In this document: positions 1-6,142 of the stretch, one piece after another | Layout of the letters: every line of letters starts with the position of its first letter | Position numbering within the stretch: position 1 is the first letter of the stretch | Assembly: GCA_027017025.1 (NCBI GenBank) | Contig: JALURH010000019.1 | Coordinates: 1 to 6,516, forward strand | Length of the DNA: 6,516 nt | Direction: 5' to 3' | DNA from: Thermofilaceae archaeon | GTDB lineage: Archaea; Thermoproteota; Thermoprotei; Thermofilales; Thermofilaceae | Program-made: the position numbers and the translations under genes | Notes under the pieces: model-generated | The model's database searches: none | Seen by the model: the letters and a program-made list of their open reading frames with translations, nothing else | What the model was told of the DNA's origin: nothing

Positions 1-420
1 GACCAAGAGGTCTTCAATAAACTTATATGCTTCCTCTTTCTCCATCTTTACTCCATGCTCCCTAAGTACGTCAATGAATTGATCCCTAATTCTGAGAACA
101 GGGTTTAGTGCATTCATTGAGCTCTGAGGGATGTAAGAAATGTGCTTCCATCTAAGCTCCCTCAGTTCCTCACCATCTAGCTCGAGGATATTCCTACCAT
201 TAAAAATCACCTCCCCCTCCTCAATGTACCCTGGTGGACGCAAAAGCTTCGTAATAGCTAGAGCTAACGTAGATTTTCCACATCCACTTTCTCCAGCTAT
301 ACCGAATATCTCATTTTTATAGACTTCGAAATTAACGTTGTCAACAGCCCTGACAATTGCATTCCTAGTCCTATAATATGCTTTAAGATTCTTGACAACT
401 AGTAGCTCAGAGCCCCTCAG
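1..420 (-). CDS. Dpp/Opp-type ABC transporter ATP-binding protein (DppD-like), partial, CTG start proposed
   Basis: This is the N-terminal 140 codons of the ATPase that powers the importer encoded upstream; the rest lies beyond base 1. The Walker A motif GESGCGKST is at about residues 43-51, and the Q-loop with the family-typical PQSSMNALNP is at 98-107. The N-terminus (ELLVVKNLKAYY then RAVDNVNFEV) matches the first strands of DppD/OppD ATPases. Walker B, the signature motif and the C-terminal oligopeptide domain are not visible. It follows the binding-protein gene on the same strand. The start is odd: in-frame TGA codons lie at 435-433 and 429-427, and no ATG, GTG or TTG follows before Walker A. 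CTG at 420-418 has a Shine-Dalgarno six bases upstream and leaves the usual short lead before the first strand. A one-base indel is the alternative. The family call is firm; the start is uncertain. Confidence 0.9.
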   Translation of the reverse strand, partial: MRGSELLVVKNLKAYYRTRNAIVRAVDNVNFEVYKNEIFGIAGESGCGKSTLALAITKLLRPPGYIEEGEVIFNGRNILELDGEELRELRWKHISYIPQSSMNALNPVLRIRDQFIDVLREHGVKMEKEEAYKFIEDLLV

Positions 421-426
421 AGCATT

Positions 427-434
427 TCACCCTC
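427..434 (-). promoter_or_regulatory. Shine-Dalgarno site supporting a CTG start
   Basis: GAGGGTGA on the minus strand closely resembles the archaeal Shine-Dalgarno GGAGGTGA. It ends six bases before the CTG at 420-418, which is normal spacing. The only nearby ATG (425-423) is one base from it and reads ATG CTC TGA, a two-codon dead end. Confidence 0.5.
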
Positions 435-460
435 AAGTTTAATTCTCAATACCACCCCAA

Positions 461-480
461 ATATTTTATGAAGTATTATA
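461..480 (-). promoter_or_regulatory. Possible weak promoter before the ATPase gene
   Basis: The minus strand here reads TATAATACTT followed by CATAAAATAT, two TATA-like A/T stretches about 40-60 bases before the proposed CTG. With initiation about 25 bases downstream, the leader would carry the Shine-Dalgarno at 434-427. The whole 427-507 gap is A/T rich, so a chance match is likely. Confidence 0.25.
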
Positions 481-481
481 C

Positions 482-503
482 AAAAATAAAGTAAAAAATA
501 AAT
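482..503 (-). terminator. T-rich archaeal-type terminator after the binding-protein gene
   Basis: Just after the TAA of the binding-protein gene the transcript strand reads TTTATTTTTTAC followed by TTTATTTTT. Runs of T without a hairpin are the usual intrinsic termination signal in archaea. Termination may be partial, letting some transcription reach the ATPase gene; that would give more binding protein than ATPase. The consequence is inferred. Confidence 0.45.
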
Positions 504-507
504 TAAT

Positions 508-2664
508 TTATTTCTTCCTAAAGTATAAGGCTAATACGGCAAGCACAAGTATTAGTGTAAGGACCTGTACCATCATTAGCGTTGATAACTGCCCTGTAAG
601 CGCATCTATCTTGGATCCAAGCTCCTTAATACTACTGCTTAAGGCATCAACACTAGTTTTAACATCCTTTATGTCACTCGCAAGAGCCTCTACTCCAGGC
701 AGCGTAACCGTAGGTGTTGGTATAGTTGGCTTAAATGATGCATAACCCTTAGCTATCCAGAACTCGGCATCGTCTGCCGGGATCCTAGCGGCATCGCCAG
801 CCTTGTATGGACCATACCAGTTTAGGTCAACGCCTCTAAACTTTGGTACATCCTTAGTGAAATACACAGTTGTATACTCTACTGTCCTAGGTCTAACTCC
901 GCCAACCCATTCCCCGGTTTTCGGTGATTTATAGCCATTAATCACTAGGTTAAACATAGCCCACCAGCTTACAGGCATGTTCCACGGGTTATCGGCTGAT
1001 GGCCAACCAATCCAGTAGTATTCGTTGAAGGGTACTAAGGCTGGTGCCTGCATACCGGGGACCACAGGCATATCCTCGAATAGTATCTCCATAGCTTTCC
1101 TGAAGAGCTGTTTGCATTTCTCAACGTCGCTTGGAGAGGTTATTGCTAACTCATCTATAATTTTATCGTATTCGGGGTTCTTGTATCTAAAGGAGTTTCT
1201 CTCATACCATGGTGCTCTCTCGCCAAGCTTCACGTAGTACTTGCTGTGGAACAACTCTAGGTTATCGAAGGGATCAGTATCTCCGGGGCAGAATGGTTGG
1301 TAAGCCATATCCCAGTCTCCCCTGAGCCTAGCGTCAGCCTGAGTTGGGCCAGTAAGTATCTTTAGTTCAACATCTATTCCCCCCTCCCTCAGCTGGTCAG
1401 CTACGACTTGGGCAACCTTCATCTCCTCAGCGTTTGCTCCATTAACGAGATACACTAGCTTTAGTCTAGTACCGTTTGGAGTAACCCATACGCCGTCAGC
1501 ACCCTTAGTGAAACCTAAGTTCTTGAATATCTCCTCAGCCTTAGTTGGGTCATACTTTGTGGGCTCATATTTCTCGATAAGGTCGCTTATTGCATCGAAG
1601 TATGGCTTGAGGCCGCCGTAGTATGGGAATATACCCCAGCTTGGGCTTGTAGTGCCTTCGTAGGCTAGTGTAGCTATAGCCTCCCTGTTTATTAAGTAGG
1701 ATAGGGCTCTCCTAACCTCTTTGAGGCTCCACGGGTATCTAGCGTTCTGAACCATAAATGCTCTTGGACATGGATCTAGCCAAGCATATGGTTCTGTCCT
1801 ATACCAAGCTCTTACGTATGGATTTGTCTCCATAACTTTCTTGAAAGTGCCTAGGGATAGAATACCTATGAAGGGTGTATCAATCTCATTTGCTGCCAGC
1901 CTTGCAGCTACACTCTCCTCAGGACCAAAGTACTGGAATACAACGTACTTGGGGGCAGGTCTAATACCAAAGACCTCTGTTGCCCACCAGTCATCTCTCC
2001 TCTCGTAGATTATCGTAGTCTCAGATGCGCTTACTAGCTTAAATGGCCCTGTCCCGATAGGTGGGTTATTCTTAAACTTAACTGGATCATCAACTTTCTC
2101 CCATATATGTTTTGGTAGTATTGTTAGACCTCCCCATACCCTAACTACTGGGAATACCTCCCTTATTAGGTGGAACCTGGGGTTAGGCTCCTTAAGGTTT
2201 ATCTTAACAGTATAATCATCTATTTTCTCGACGGACTCAACCCACTTAGCTACCTCCGACGACCATATCATCTTGGGTGCTTCCCTTAGTAGCAACTCGT
2301 AGGTGAAAACTACGTCATCTGCCGTAAATGGTACGCCATCACTCCACTTTACACCCTTCCTCAAATAAACTGTTATGCTCTTATAATCCGGTGAATACTC
2401 GTATCTCTCAGCCAGCCATGGAATATACTCGCCTGTCTCGAAGTTAATGTAGAAGAAGTACTCGTAAATCATCTGGTGTAAACCGGTGGATGAGCGAGAA
2501 ACACCGGGTGCATATAGGTTAAAGTTCGTGGGGTCAGCTATTCTCCCGCCTATAGCTATGTATATTGTCTTCTCCCTAGGGAGGGGCTGGGAGTAGGAAA
2601 CCGTGGCGAAGAGTATCGTTAGGATATATGTGAGAGCTAATAAGAAAGTTAGAGTCTTCTTCAT
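508..2664 (-). CDS. ABC transporter solute-binding protein, family 5 (peptide/oligosaccharide), C-terminally membrane-anchored
   Basis: This 718-residue protein captures substrate outside the membrane and delivers it to the two permeases encoded upstream. Residues 1-25 are a signal peptide (KK, a hydrophobic stretch, likely cleavage near SYS|Q). The mature part has family-5 hallmarks: LAERYEYSPDYKSITVYLRK and KWSDGVPFTADDVVFTYE near residues 85-125, then PIGTGPFKLV and VRRALSYLINREAIA. After about residue 645 come a Pro/Thr-rich linker, a heptad-repeat coiled coil (about 658-696) and one membrane helix (about 697-715) ending RKK, so the protein should be tethered by its C-terminus rather than by lipid. 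ATG at 2664 has an AGAGTGA Shine-Dalgarno six bases upstream. It lies between permease and ATPase genes and has its own promoter region. Peptides are the default substrate guess, but in hyperthermophilic archaea this family also binds oligosaccharides; sequence alone does not decide. Confidence 0.93.
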   Translation of the reverse strand: MKKTLTFLLALTYILTILFATVSYSQPLPREKTIYIAIGGRIADPTNFNLYAPGVSRSSTGLHQMIYEYFFYINFETGEYIPWLAERYEYSPDYKSITVYLRKGVKWSDGVPFTADDVVFTYELLLREAPKMIWSSEVAKWVESVEKIDDYTVKINLKEPNPRFHLIREVFPVVRVWGGLTILPKHIWEKVDDPVKFKNNPPIGTGPFKLVSASETTIIYERRDDWWATEVFGIRPAPKYVVFQYFGPEESVAARLAANEIDTPFIGILSLGTFKKVMETNPYVRAWYRTEPYAWLDPCPRAFMVQNARYPWSLKEVRRALSYLINREAIATLAYEGTTSPSWGIFPYYGGLKPYFDAISDLIEKYEPTKYDPTKAEEIFKNLGFTKGADGVWVTPNGTRLKLVYLVNGANAEEMKVAQVVADQLREGGIDVELKILTGPTQADARLRGDWDMAYQPFCPGDTDPFDNLELFHSKYYVKLGERAPWYERNSFRYKNPEYDKIIDELAITSPSDVEKCKQLFRKAMEILFEDMPVVPGMQAPALVPFNEYYWIGWPSADNPWNMPVSWWAMFNLVINGYKSPKTGEWVGGVRPRTVEYTTVYFTKDVPKFRGVDLNWYGPYKAGDAARIPADDAEFWIAKGYASFKPTIPTPTVTLPGVEALASDIKDVKTSVDALSSSIKELGSKIDALTGQLSTLMMVQVLTLILVLAVLALYFRKK

Positions 2665-2690
2665 ACAAACTCACTCTTATTTTTCTCTTC

Positions 2691-2703
2691 ATATAAAATT
2701 TCG
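2691..2703 (-). promoter_or_regulatory. Proximal BRE/TATA element of the binding-protein gene
   Basis: CGAAATTTTATAT on the minus strand combines a BRE-like CGAAA with a TATA box. Initiation about 26 bases downstream would fall within a few bases of the ATG at 2664, giving a nearly leaderless transcript. Confidence 0.5.
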
Positions 2704-2713
2704 GGTCTAGATA

Positions 2714-2727
2714 ATATAAATATTTCG
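2714..2727 (-). promoter_or_regulatory. Distal BRE/TATA element of the binding-protein gene
   Basis: CGAAATATTTATAT on the minus strand is nearly the same as the proximal element 24 bases downstream, differing by one inserted A. A start about 26 bases downstream of this box would give a leader of roughly 25-28 bases that includes the Shine-Dalgarno at 2677-2671, so this is the better candidate for the main promoter. Confidence 0.55.
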
Positions 2728-2773
2728 CCATAAGATTAAATATATGGGTTAATAATTTTTATCTAAACAAGTA

Positions 2774-2790
2774 GGAGAAATTATTTCTCC
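2774..2790 (-). repeat. Perfect inverted repeat around the permease stop codon
   Basis: On the minus strand GGAGAAA, TAA, TTTCTCC forms a perfect seven-base-pair stem whose three-base loop is the stop codon of the DppC-like permease gene. A T-poor, A-rich stretch follows, so it is not a classical oligo-T terminator. It may mark an RNA 3' end or a processing site between permease and binding-protein messages. Confidence 0.5.
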
Positions 2791-3659
2791 CTAGTCCTAG
2801 GATTAATTATTTCGTCGAAACCTAGGTGTAGAACATAGAGCGAGAAGAATAGGTAGATAAGCACTAGTACTGGACTAGACCACCACCACCACATTCCCCT
2901 AAATATTGCAGCATAGCTTAGAGCCCAGTAAATCATCATCCCCAGAGTCATCTCTCTCTGCGGACCTAAACCTAGGATTGAGAGCCCAGCTTCGGTTAGT
3001 ACAGCGACAAGGAAAGCGTTAATAAAGTTTGCACCCATCCACTGGAACATATGGGGCATAAGCTCTCTCACAATTATCTCGATTCCACCCATCCCCGAGA
3101 GCTTAGACATGTAGACAAAGTCTCTCTCCTTTAGGCTTAGTACCTGCGCTCTAATCTGTCTAGCGGGCCAAGCCCAGCTCGTAATAGATATTATAAGCGC
3201 CATAATCTCTACAGTTACTGTCCCCCTTATGAGTGCAGCTATCAATATTAGGAAGAGTAGTGAAGGAACTGATAGGAATACATCTATAATTATACTCAGT
3301 ACTCTATCTAGTACGCCACCGTAGTAGCCGCTAATAAAGCCTATAGCAGCACCAACTAGGGTACCTATTGTAGCTACGATAACACCTATTCTAATAGAGT
3401 TCTGAATACCCCAGCATAGTTGAGCAAGTACGTCTCGCCCCAATGTATCTGTGCCAAGCGGGTTCTCGGGGTTTGGGGGCTGTCCCGGCTTGAAGCTGCC
3501 TGTCCTATAGTAGCTTTTGGGGAGGAAATAGCTACCAATTATCGCAGCTATCGCTACTAGGAGGAACATTACTAGTCCAGCCATAAATTTCCTGTTATGT
3601 GTAGCTACGCTTATACCGCCTCTAATTGAAGCTATGATATAGGTTATCTTTTTAGCCAT
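2781..3659 (-). CDS. Dpp/Opp-type ABC transporter permease (DppC-like)
   Basis: This 292-residue inner-membrane permease pairs with the DppB-like protein to form the translocation channel. An N-terminal helix (about 25-46) is followed by an external segment with the OppC/DppC signature NPLGTDTLGRDVL (66-78), then five more hydrophobic helices. The cytoplasmic EAA-type loop that docks to the ATPase is at about 175-204 (LKERDFVYMSKLSGMGG, then ELMPH). The C-terminal run WWWW followed by SSPVLVLIY and a final NPR is also family-typical. Length is normal. ATG at 3659 shares its A with the TAA of the upstream permease gene and has GGTGGTGA (3670-3663) as ribosome-binding site, so the two permeases are translationally coupled. 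The stop codon lies in the loop of a small hairpin. Confidence 0.95.
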   Translation of the reverse strand: MAKKITYIIASIRGGISVATHNRKFMAGLVMFLLVAIAAIIGSYFLPKSYYRTGSFKPGQPPNPENPLGTDTLGRDVLAQLCWGIQNSIRIGVIVATIGTLVGAAIGFISGYYGGVLDRVLSIIIDVFLSVPSLLFLILIAALIRGTVTVEIMALIISITSWAWPARQIRAQVLSLKERDFVYMSKLSGMGGIEIIVRELMPHMFQWMGANFINAFLVAVLTEAGLSILGLGPQREMTLGMMIYWALSYAAIFRGMWWWWSSPVLVLIYLFFSLYVLHLGFDEIINPRTREK

Positions 3660-4684
3660 TATTCACCACCATACTTGATTCTTGGGTCAATCAATGGGTA
3701 GAGCATATCTATGAGGAAGTTAGCTAGAGCAACCGAGATAATTATGAGTAGAACTCCCCCCTGTATGACCGGGTAGTCTAGGCTTGTAATAGCCGTATAG
3801 ATTAGCCAGCCTATCCCCGGGTAGGCAAAGATAACTTCGGTGAGTAGAGCGCCACTTACTATCCTACTCAGGGATATTGCTAAGCCTGTGGTTTGTGGTA
3901 GAATAGCGTTCCTGAAGGCATATTTCCACATTATTACTTTCTCCCTGAGCCCCTTCGCATAGGCCATCAATATGAAGTCCTCCCCCTTCATAGTAATTAT
4001 CATAGACCTCATGCTCAGGAACCACCAGCCGAGGGATGAGAGGATTATACTTAGCGCCGGGAGCGTTGAATGCTCTATTACATCTAGGATGAATTCTAGG
4101 GTCAGACCCTGTAGCTCCATTCCGGGTGTGTAGCCTCCAGAAGATGGTAGACCGAACCCGAAGGTTATCCTCATGTAGTAGGACAAGAGGAATAGTAGCA
4201 GTATTGCCAGGATATAATAGGGAATTATGTACATTAGTAGGGCAAAGGGTACAAATATTCTAGAAAGAATCGATTTCTCGCCCCTCCACCCAGCTAAGGC
4301 TCCGATTAGTGTACCTAGTATCCAGCTAATTACACTAGTTACACTTAGGAGACCAATCGTCCATGGGAGTGCCCTCGCGATTAGTTCAGAAACAGTTGCC
4401 GGGAAGCTATTTATAGAGTACCCTAAGTTTCCCCTCAGCAATTCCCTCAGGAAGCTTATGTACTGTGTGAAAATGTCTTTGTCTAACCCAAACATCTTCT
4501 TGTACTCCTCAACTAGTTCCTGTGCACCAACGCTAACCCCTATGTTAGCCATCCTAGATAGTATAGCGTCTATCGGGTTCCCGGGGACTAGCCTTGGTAT
4601 AAAGAAAACGACGGTAATGGAGATGAATATTGATAACACGAAGGTTAATGTTCTCTCAATAATGTACCTCCCGTATGAAGGCAT
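3659..4684 (-). CDS. Dpp/Opp-type ABC transporter permease (DppB-like)
   Basis: This 341-residue inner-membrane permease is the partner of the DppC-like protein. It begins with a basic stretch and first helix (about 8-33), ending in FIPRLVPGNPIDAIL, the usual DppB/OppB junction. An external segment follows (about 40-100, with GNLGYSINSFPATVSELI near its end), then five membrane helices. The EAA-type ATPase-docking loop is at about 230-264 (KGEDFILMAYAKGL, then FRNAILP). The conserved stretch FAYPGIGWLIYTA followed by LDYPVIQGG (about 286-310) and the C-terminal LIDPRI are textbook family features. It is the first gene of the importer cluster, transcribed from the divergent region 4685-4744. 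No convincing Shine-Dalgarno precedes ATG 4684, and the predicted leader is only a few bases, so leaderless initiation is likely. Confidence 0.95.
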   Translation of the reverse strand: MPSYGRYIIERTLTFVLSIFISITVVFFIPRLVPGNPIDAILSRMANIGVSVGAQELVEEYKKMFGLDKDIFTQYISFLRELLRGNLGYSINSFPATVSELIARALPWTIGLLSVTSVISWILGTLIGALAGWRGEKSILSRIFVPFALLMYIIPYYILAILLLFLLSYYMRITFGFGLPSSGGYTPGMELQGLTLEFILDVIEHSTLPALSIILSSLGWWFLSMRSMIITMKGEDFILMAYAKGLREKVIMWKYAFRNAILPQTTGLAISLSRIVSGALLTEVIFAYPGIGWLIYTAITSLDYPVIQGGVLLIIISVALANFLIDMLYPLIDPRIKYGGE

Positions 4685-4744
4685 GTTTATCCAAACTTAC
4701 CTTGGCTTAACTTTATTAAATTATTTTTGGGTTAAAATAATATA
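4685..4744. promoter_or_regulatory. Shared divergent promoter region
   Basis: These 60 bases separate the start codons of the DppB-like permease gene (minus) and the Cys-rich membrane protein gene (plus). One A/T block at 4712-4724 offers TTTATTAAA on the plus strand and TTTAATAA on the minus strand. It sits about 28 bases before the plus-strand ATG (4745) and 33 before the minus-strand ATG (4684), the usual TATA distance for leaderless or near-leaderless transcripts. No plus-strand Shine-Dalgarno is visible. Competition or co-regulation of the two directions is inferred. Confidence 0.5.
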
Positions 4745-5257
4745 ATGGAGCCTAAAAAAATGTTTCTAGTATGTGTCGTAATTCTAGCTTTATTCATGAT
4801 ATATGTAGCATGGTATATTTTTCACCCAAACTGTCTTAGAGCTATTATATTGGGGAACCGAGACTCGGGTAACGCCTTGAGAAAGGTTCTATCAGAAGAG
4901 TTAGGTATCTGCGAGTCTAAGATGCTTAATGTCGAGGAGAGCTATCTAGAGATCCGCGATAGGCTGTGTGTAGCTACACTAGGTAATGGATGCGGGATAC
5001 TACCAGTTGCTGTGCTACTAGATGGATCAGATATTAAGACTATTATTATAGGTATACCTAGTGATGAACTAATCTCCGGAATTAGGGAGAAGATAGCAGA
5101 TAAGCAGGTATATCTAGTCTATTCCGGTCCCAGCTTATTCCTTAGCACGGGCTGTAGTACCTGTTTGTACTCTGAGGAGATTAGAGTTATAATGCCCCTC
5201 CCTGAAGACAAAGTTGACTCTATTAGACGTACATTGTTGGAGATAAGTAACCCATAG
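4745..5257 (+). CDS. Cys-rich membrane-anchored protein of unknown function
   Basis: I do not recognise this 170-residue protein. Residues 7-26 form one hydrophobic N-terminal helix after EPKK, which suggests a single-pass anchor with the remaining ~140 residues probably outside the membrane. There are seven cysteines (10, 30, 56, 75, 83, 137, 140), six of them outside the helix, including a CSTC motif at 137-140. The stretch LPVAVLLDG (86-94), then TIIIGIPSDELI, resembles the cis-proline strand pair in the C-terminal half of thioredoxin-like folds, but the usual N-terminal CxxC is absent, so a redox role is only a weak guess. Structural disulfides are the simplest reading. ATG 4745 is probably leaderless. 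It is divergent from the importer and ends one base before the convergent protease gene, so neither neighbour clearly shares its function. Confidence 0.75.
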   Translation: MEPKKMFLVCVVILALFMIYVAWYIFHPNCLRAIILGNRDSGNALRKVLSEELGICESKMLNVEESYLEIRDRLCVATLGNGCGILPVAVLLDGSDIKTIIIGIPSDELISGIREKIADKQVYLVYSGPSLFLSTGCSTCLYSEEIRVIMPLPEDKVDSIRRTLLEISNP

Positions 5258-5258
5258 T

Positions 5259-5657
5259 CTAGAGTCTGATACAAGTTTTCTCCCGCTCCTTGAGTAACGT
5301 TATAAGCCTATTTAAGACTCCTCGTCCAATCATATTTTTCCCGTAGCCATAGAGAGGGGTGTAGGCTTTAACCACGAATACCAAGTTAGCGATTTTAATC
5401 TTGGTTAAAGCAGCCCTAAGCTGTATGGATCCAGCCAGCGTTCTTGCTGCTGGAATGATACGTAAGGGTAGCTCGACTAGCTGTAGACCTAGCTCTTCGT
5501 AGAACCTTCTCTCGAGAAAAACATCGCCCCGAAAACCTGTATCTATTAGGAACTCTCCTTTAAGCCATGTATCGTTAATAGGAGAGTATACCTGAGCAGT
5601 AACCCTGTAGTAATCACTGTACTTATAACATTTCCAGCGAGCTACCGAGGATTTCAA
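5259..5657 (-). CDS. Retropepsin-like clan AA aspartic protease, DTGF type
   Basis: This 132-residue cytoplasmic protein has one aspartic protease half-site and should work as a homodimer like retroviral proteases. The catalytic motif is FLIDTGFRGD with Asp39, Thr40 and Gly41. The second conserved motif is NMIGRGVLNR (108-117), close to the family pattern of IGR plus LLN. There is no signal peptide or membrane helix. The match is to the archaeal/bacterial DTGF family described as the AF_0612 family of clan AA proteases. An upstream TTG at 5678 opens the same frame, but TTG at 5657 has GAGGTG seven bases before it and is preferred; the gene then overlaps its upstream neighbour by 35 bases, implying translational coupling. 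Substrates are unknown; the neighbouring ribbon-helix-helix protein is one candidate. The position equivalent to Asp in the common GRDLL motif is Gly113. Confidence 0.85.
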   Translation of the reverse strand: MKSSVARWKCYKYSDYYRVTAQVYSPINDTWLKGEFLIDTGFRGDVFLERRFYEELGLQLVELPLRIIPAARTLAGSIQLRAALTKIKIANLVFVVKAYTPLYGYGKNMIGRGVLNRLITLLKEREKTCIRL

Positions 5658-6012
5658 CCCTCTCCACCTCTTCTCCAACTCTAACTACTATCCCACAGGC
5701 AGGTCTCTCCCGCTTAACAAAATCCCTCATGTATCTCACAGCTTCCTCCCAGGTTTCCGCTACAGCAATTAACCGACCGCGGGAAATAACCACCCACTTG
5801 CCTGTATAGCGGGGATCCCCTAGCAGGGACTCGTACACCCTACTGTTTGACTCCTCCTCTGTCTCTGCTGCAAGGCTATCATAGAGGTTCGCATAGAGGG
5901 AGAGTGCTTCGTTTATAACTCTGTATACTGGTACTCCTCTCCTGGCGGCTATAGCCTTAATTATCCTATACGTTTCTTTATCCAGATTTTTTATGAAGAA
6001 ACCCTTTTTCAT
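5623..6012 (-). CDS. Ribbon-helix-helix protein with DUF5678-like C-terminal domain
   Basis: This 129-residue protein is probably a DNA-binding regulator or adaptor. Residues 4-43 fit a ribbon-helix-helix fold: strand GFFIKNL, helix DKETYRIIKAIAARRG, then VPVYRVINEALSLYANL. A charged linker (about 45-62) leads to a second domain with GDPRYTGKWVVISRGRLIA, then ETWEEAVRYM and ACGIVVRV (65-113), which fits the DUF5678 pattern of a Y-x-G-K-W-V strand, a short hairpin, a helix and a closing strand. The frame is also open from TTG 6024, but ATG 6012 lies about 28 bases after a good TATA box and is preferred as a leaderless start. It is the first gene of an overlapping pair with the DTG protease. 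A duplicated 8-base motif right before the start suggests self-repression. The function of DUF5678 is not established to my knowledge. Confidence 0.8.
   Translation of the reverse strand: MKKGFFIKNLDKETYRIIKAIAARRGVPVYRVINEALSLYANLYDSLAAETEEESNSRVYESLLGDPRYTGKWVVISRGRLIAVAETWEEAVRYMRDFVKRERPACGIVVRVGEEVERVEILGSSLEML
5665..5670 (-). promoter_or_regulatory. Shine-Dalgarno site that fixes the protease start
   Basis: GAGGTG on the minus strand, inside the 3' end of the upstream gene, is a strong archaeal ribosome-binding site. It lies seven bases before TTG 5657-5655. The competing TTG at 5678 has no suitably spaced site. Confidence 0.6.
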
Positions 6013-6014
6013 TC

Positions 6015-6033
6015 GATATACCAAGGATATACC
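6015..6033 (-). promoter_or_regulatory. Tandem 8-base direct repeat, candidate operator
   Basis: GGTATATC occurs twice on the minus strand (6033-6026 and 6022-6015), exactly 11 bases apart, between the TATA box and the ATG at 6012. Ribbon-helix-helix dimers commonly bind short repeats about one helical turn apart, so this may be the autoregulatory site of the first gene. The repeat is seen; the role is inferred. Confidence 0.45.
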
Positions 6034-6035
6034 TG

Positions 6036-6045
6036 TATATAAAAA
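6036..6045 (-). promoter_or_regulatory. TATA box of the protease operon
   Basis: TTTTTATATA on the minus strand lies about 28 bases from ATG 6012. Initiation 25-26 bases downstream would give a leaderless transcript beginning at or within two bases of that ATG. Confidence 0.55.
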
Positions 6046-6122
6046 TATACTGTACTAGGGGCTGTAGCATTTAAGTATTTCAAACTGTATCTTTTTGTGT
6101 TTGGGGTGATGGGAGTATTGCT

Positions 6123-6142
6123 CTAAGCCCCACTAAGCTTAG
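6123..6142 (-). repeat. Stem-loop over the stop of the relic gene
   Basis: On the minus strand CTAAGC, an eight-base loop and GCTTAG form a six-base-pair stem that includes the stop codon of the relic. The inner ten bases 6133-6142 (CTAAGCTTAG) are also a perfect palindrome. If the relic is TnpB, this is where its guide RNA scaffold would fold. Confidence 0.4.

Noticed and set aside
140..322. Plus-strand open frame of 60 codons
   Set aside because: It lies antisense to the ATPase gene, whose Walker A and Q-loop motifs show the true frame.
413..449. Programmed frameshift like that of release-factor genes (CTC TGA after a Shine-Dalgarno-like GAGGGTGA)
   Set aside because: The ATPase frame needs a -1 step here, not the +1 of release-factor genes, and there is no slippery heptamer.
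1025..1237. Plus-strand open frame of 70 codons
   Set aside because: Antisense to conserved parts of the binding-protein gene; no recognisable domain.
4227..4745. Plus-strand open frame of 172 codons
   Set aside because: Mostly antisense to the DppB-like permease gene and its promoter region; composition looks like a complement of membrane helices.
5658..5678. Longer protease start at TTG 5678
   Set aside because: It lacks a well-spaced Shine-Dalgarno, whereas TTG 5657 has GAGGTG seven bases upstream.
6013..6024. TTG 6024 as start of the RHH gene
   Set aside because: It would put the start too close to the TATA box and inside the direct repeat; ATG 6012 fits leaderless initiation.
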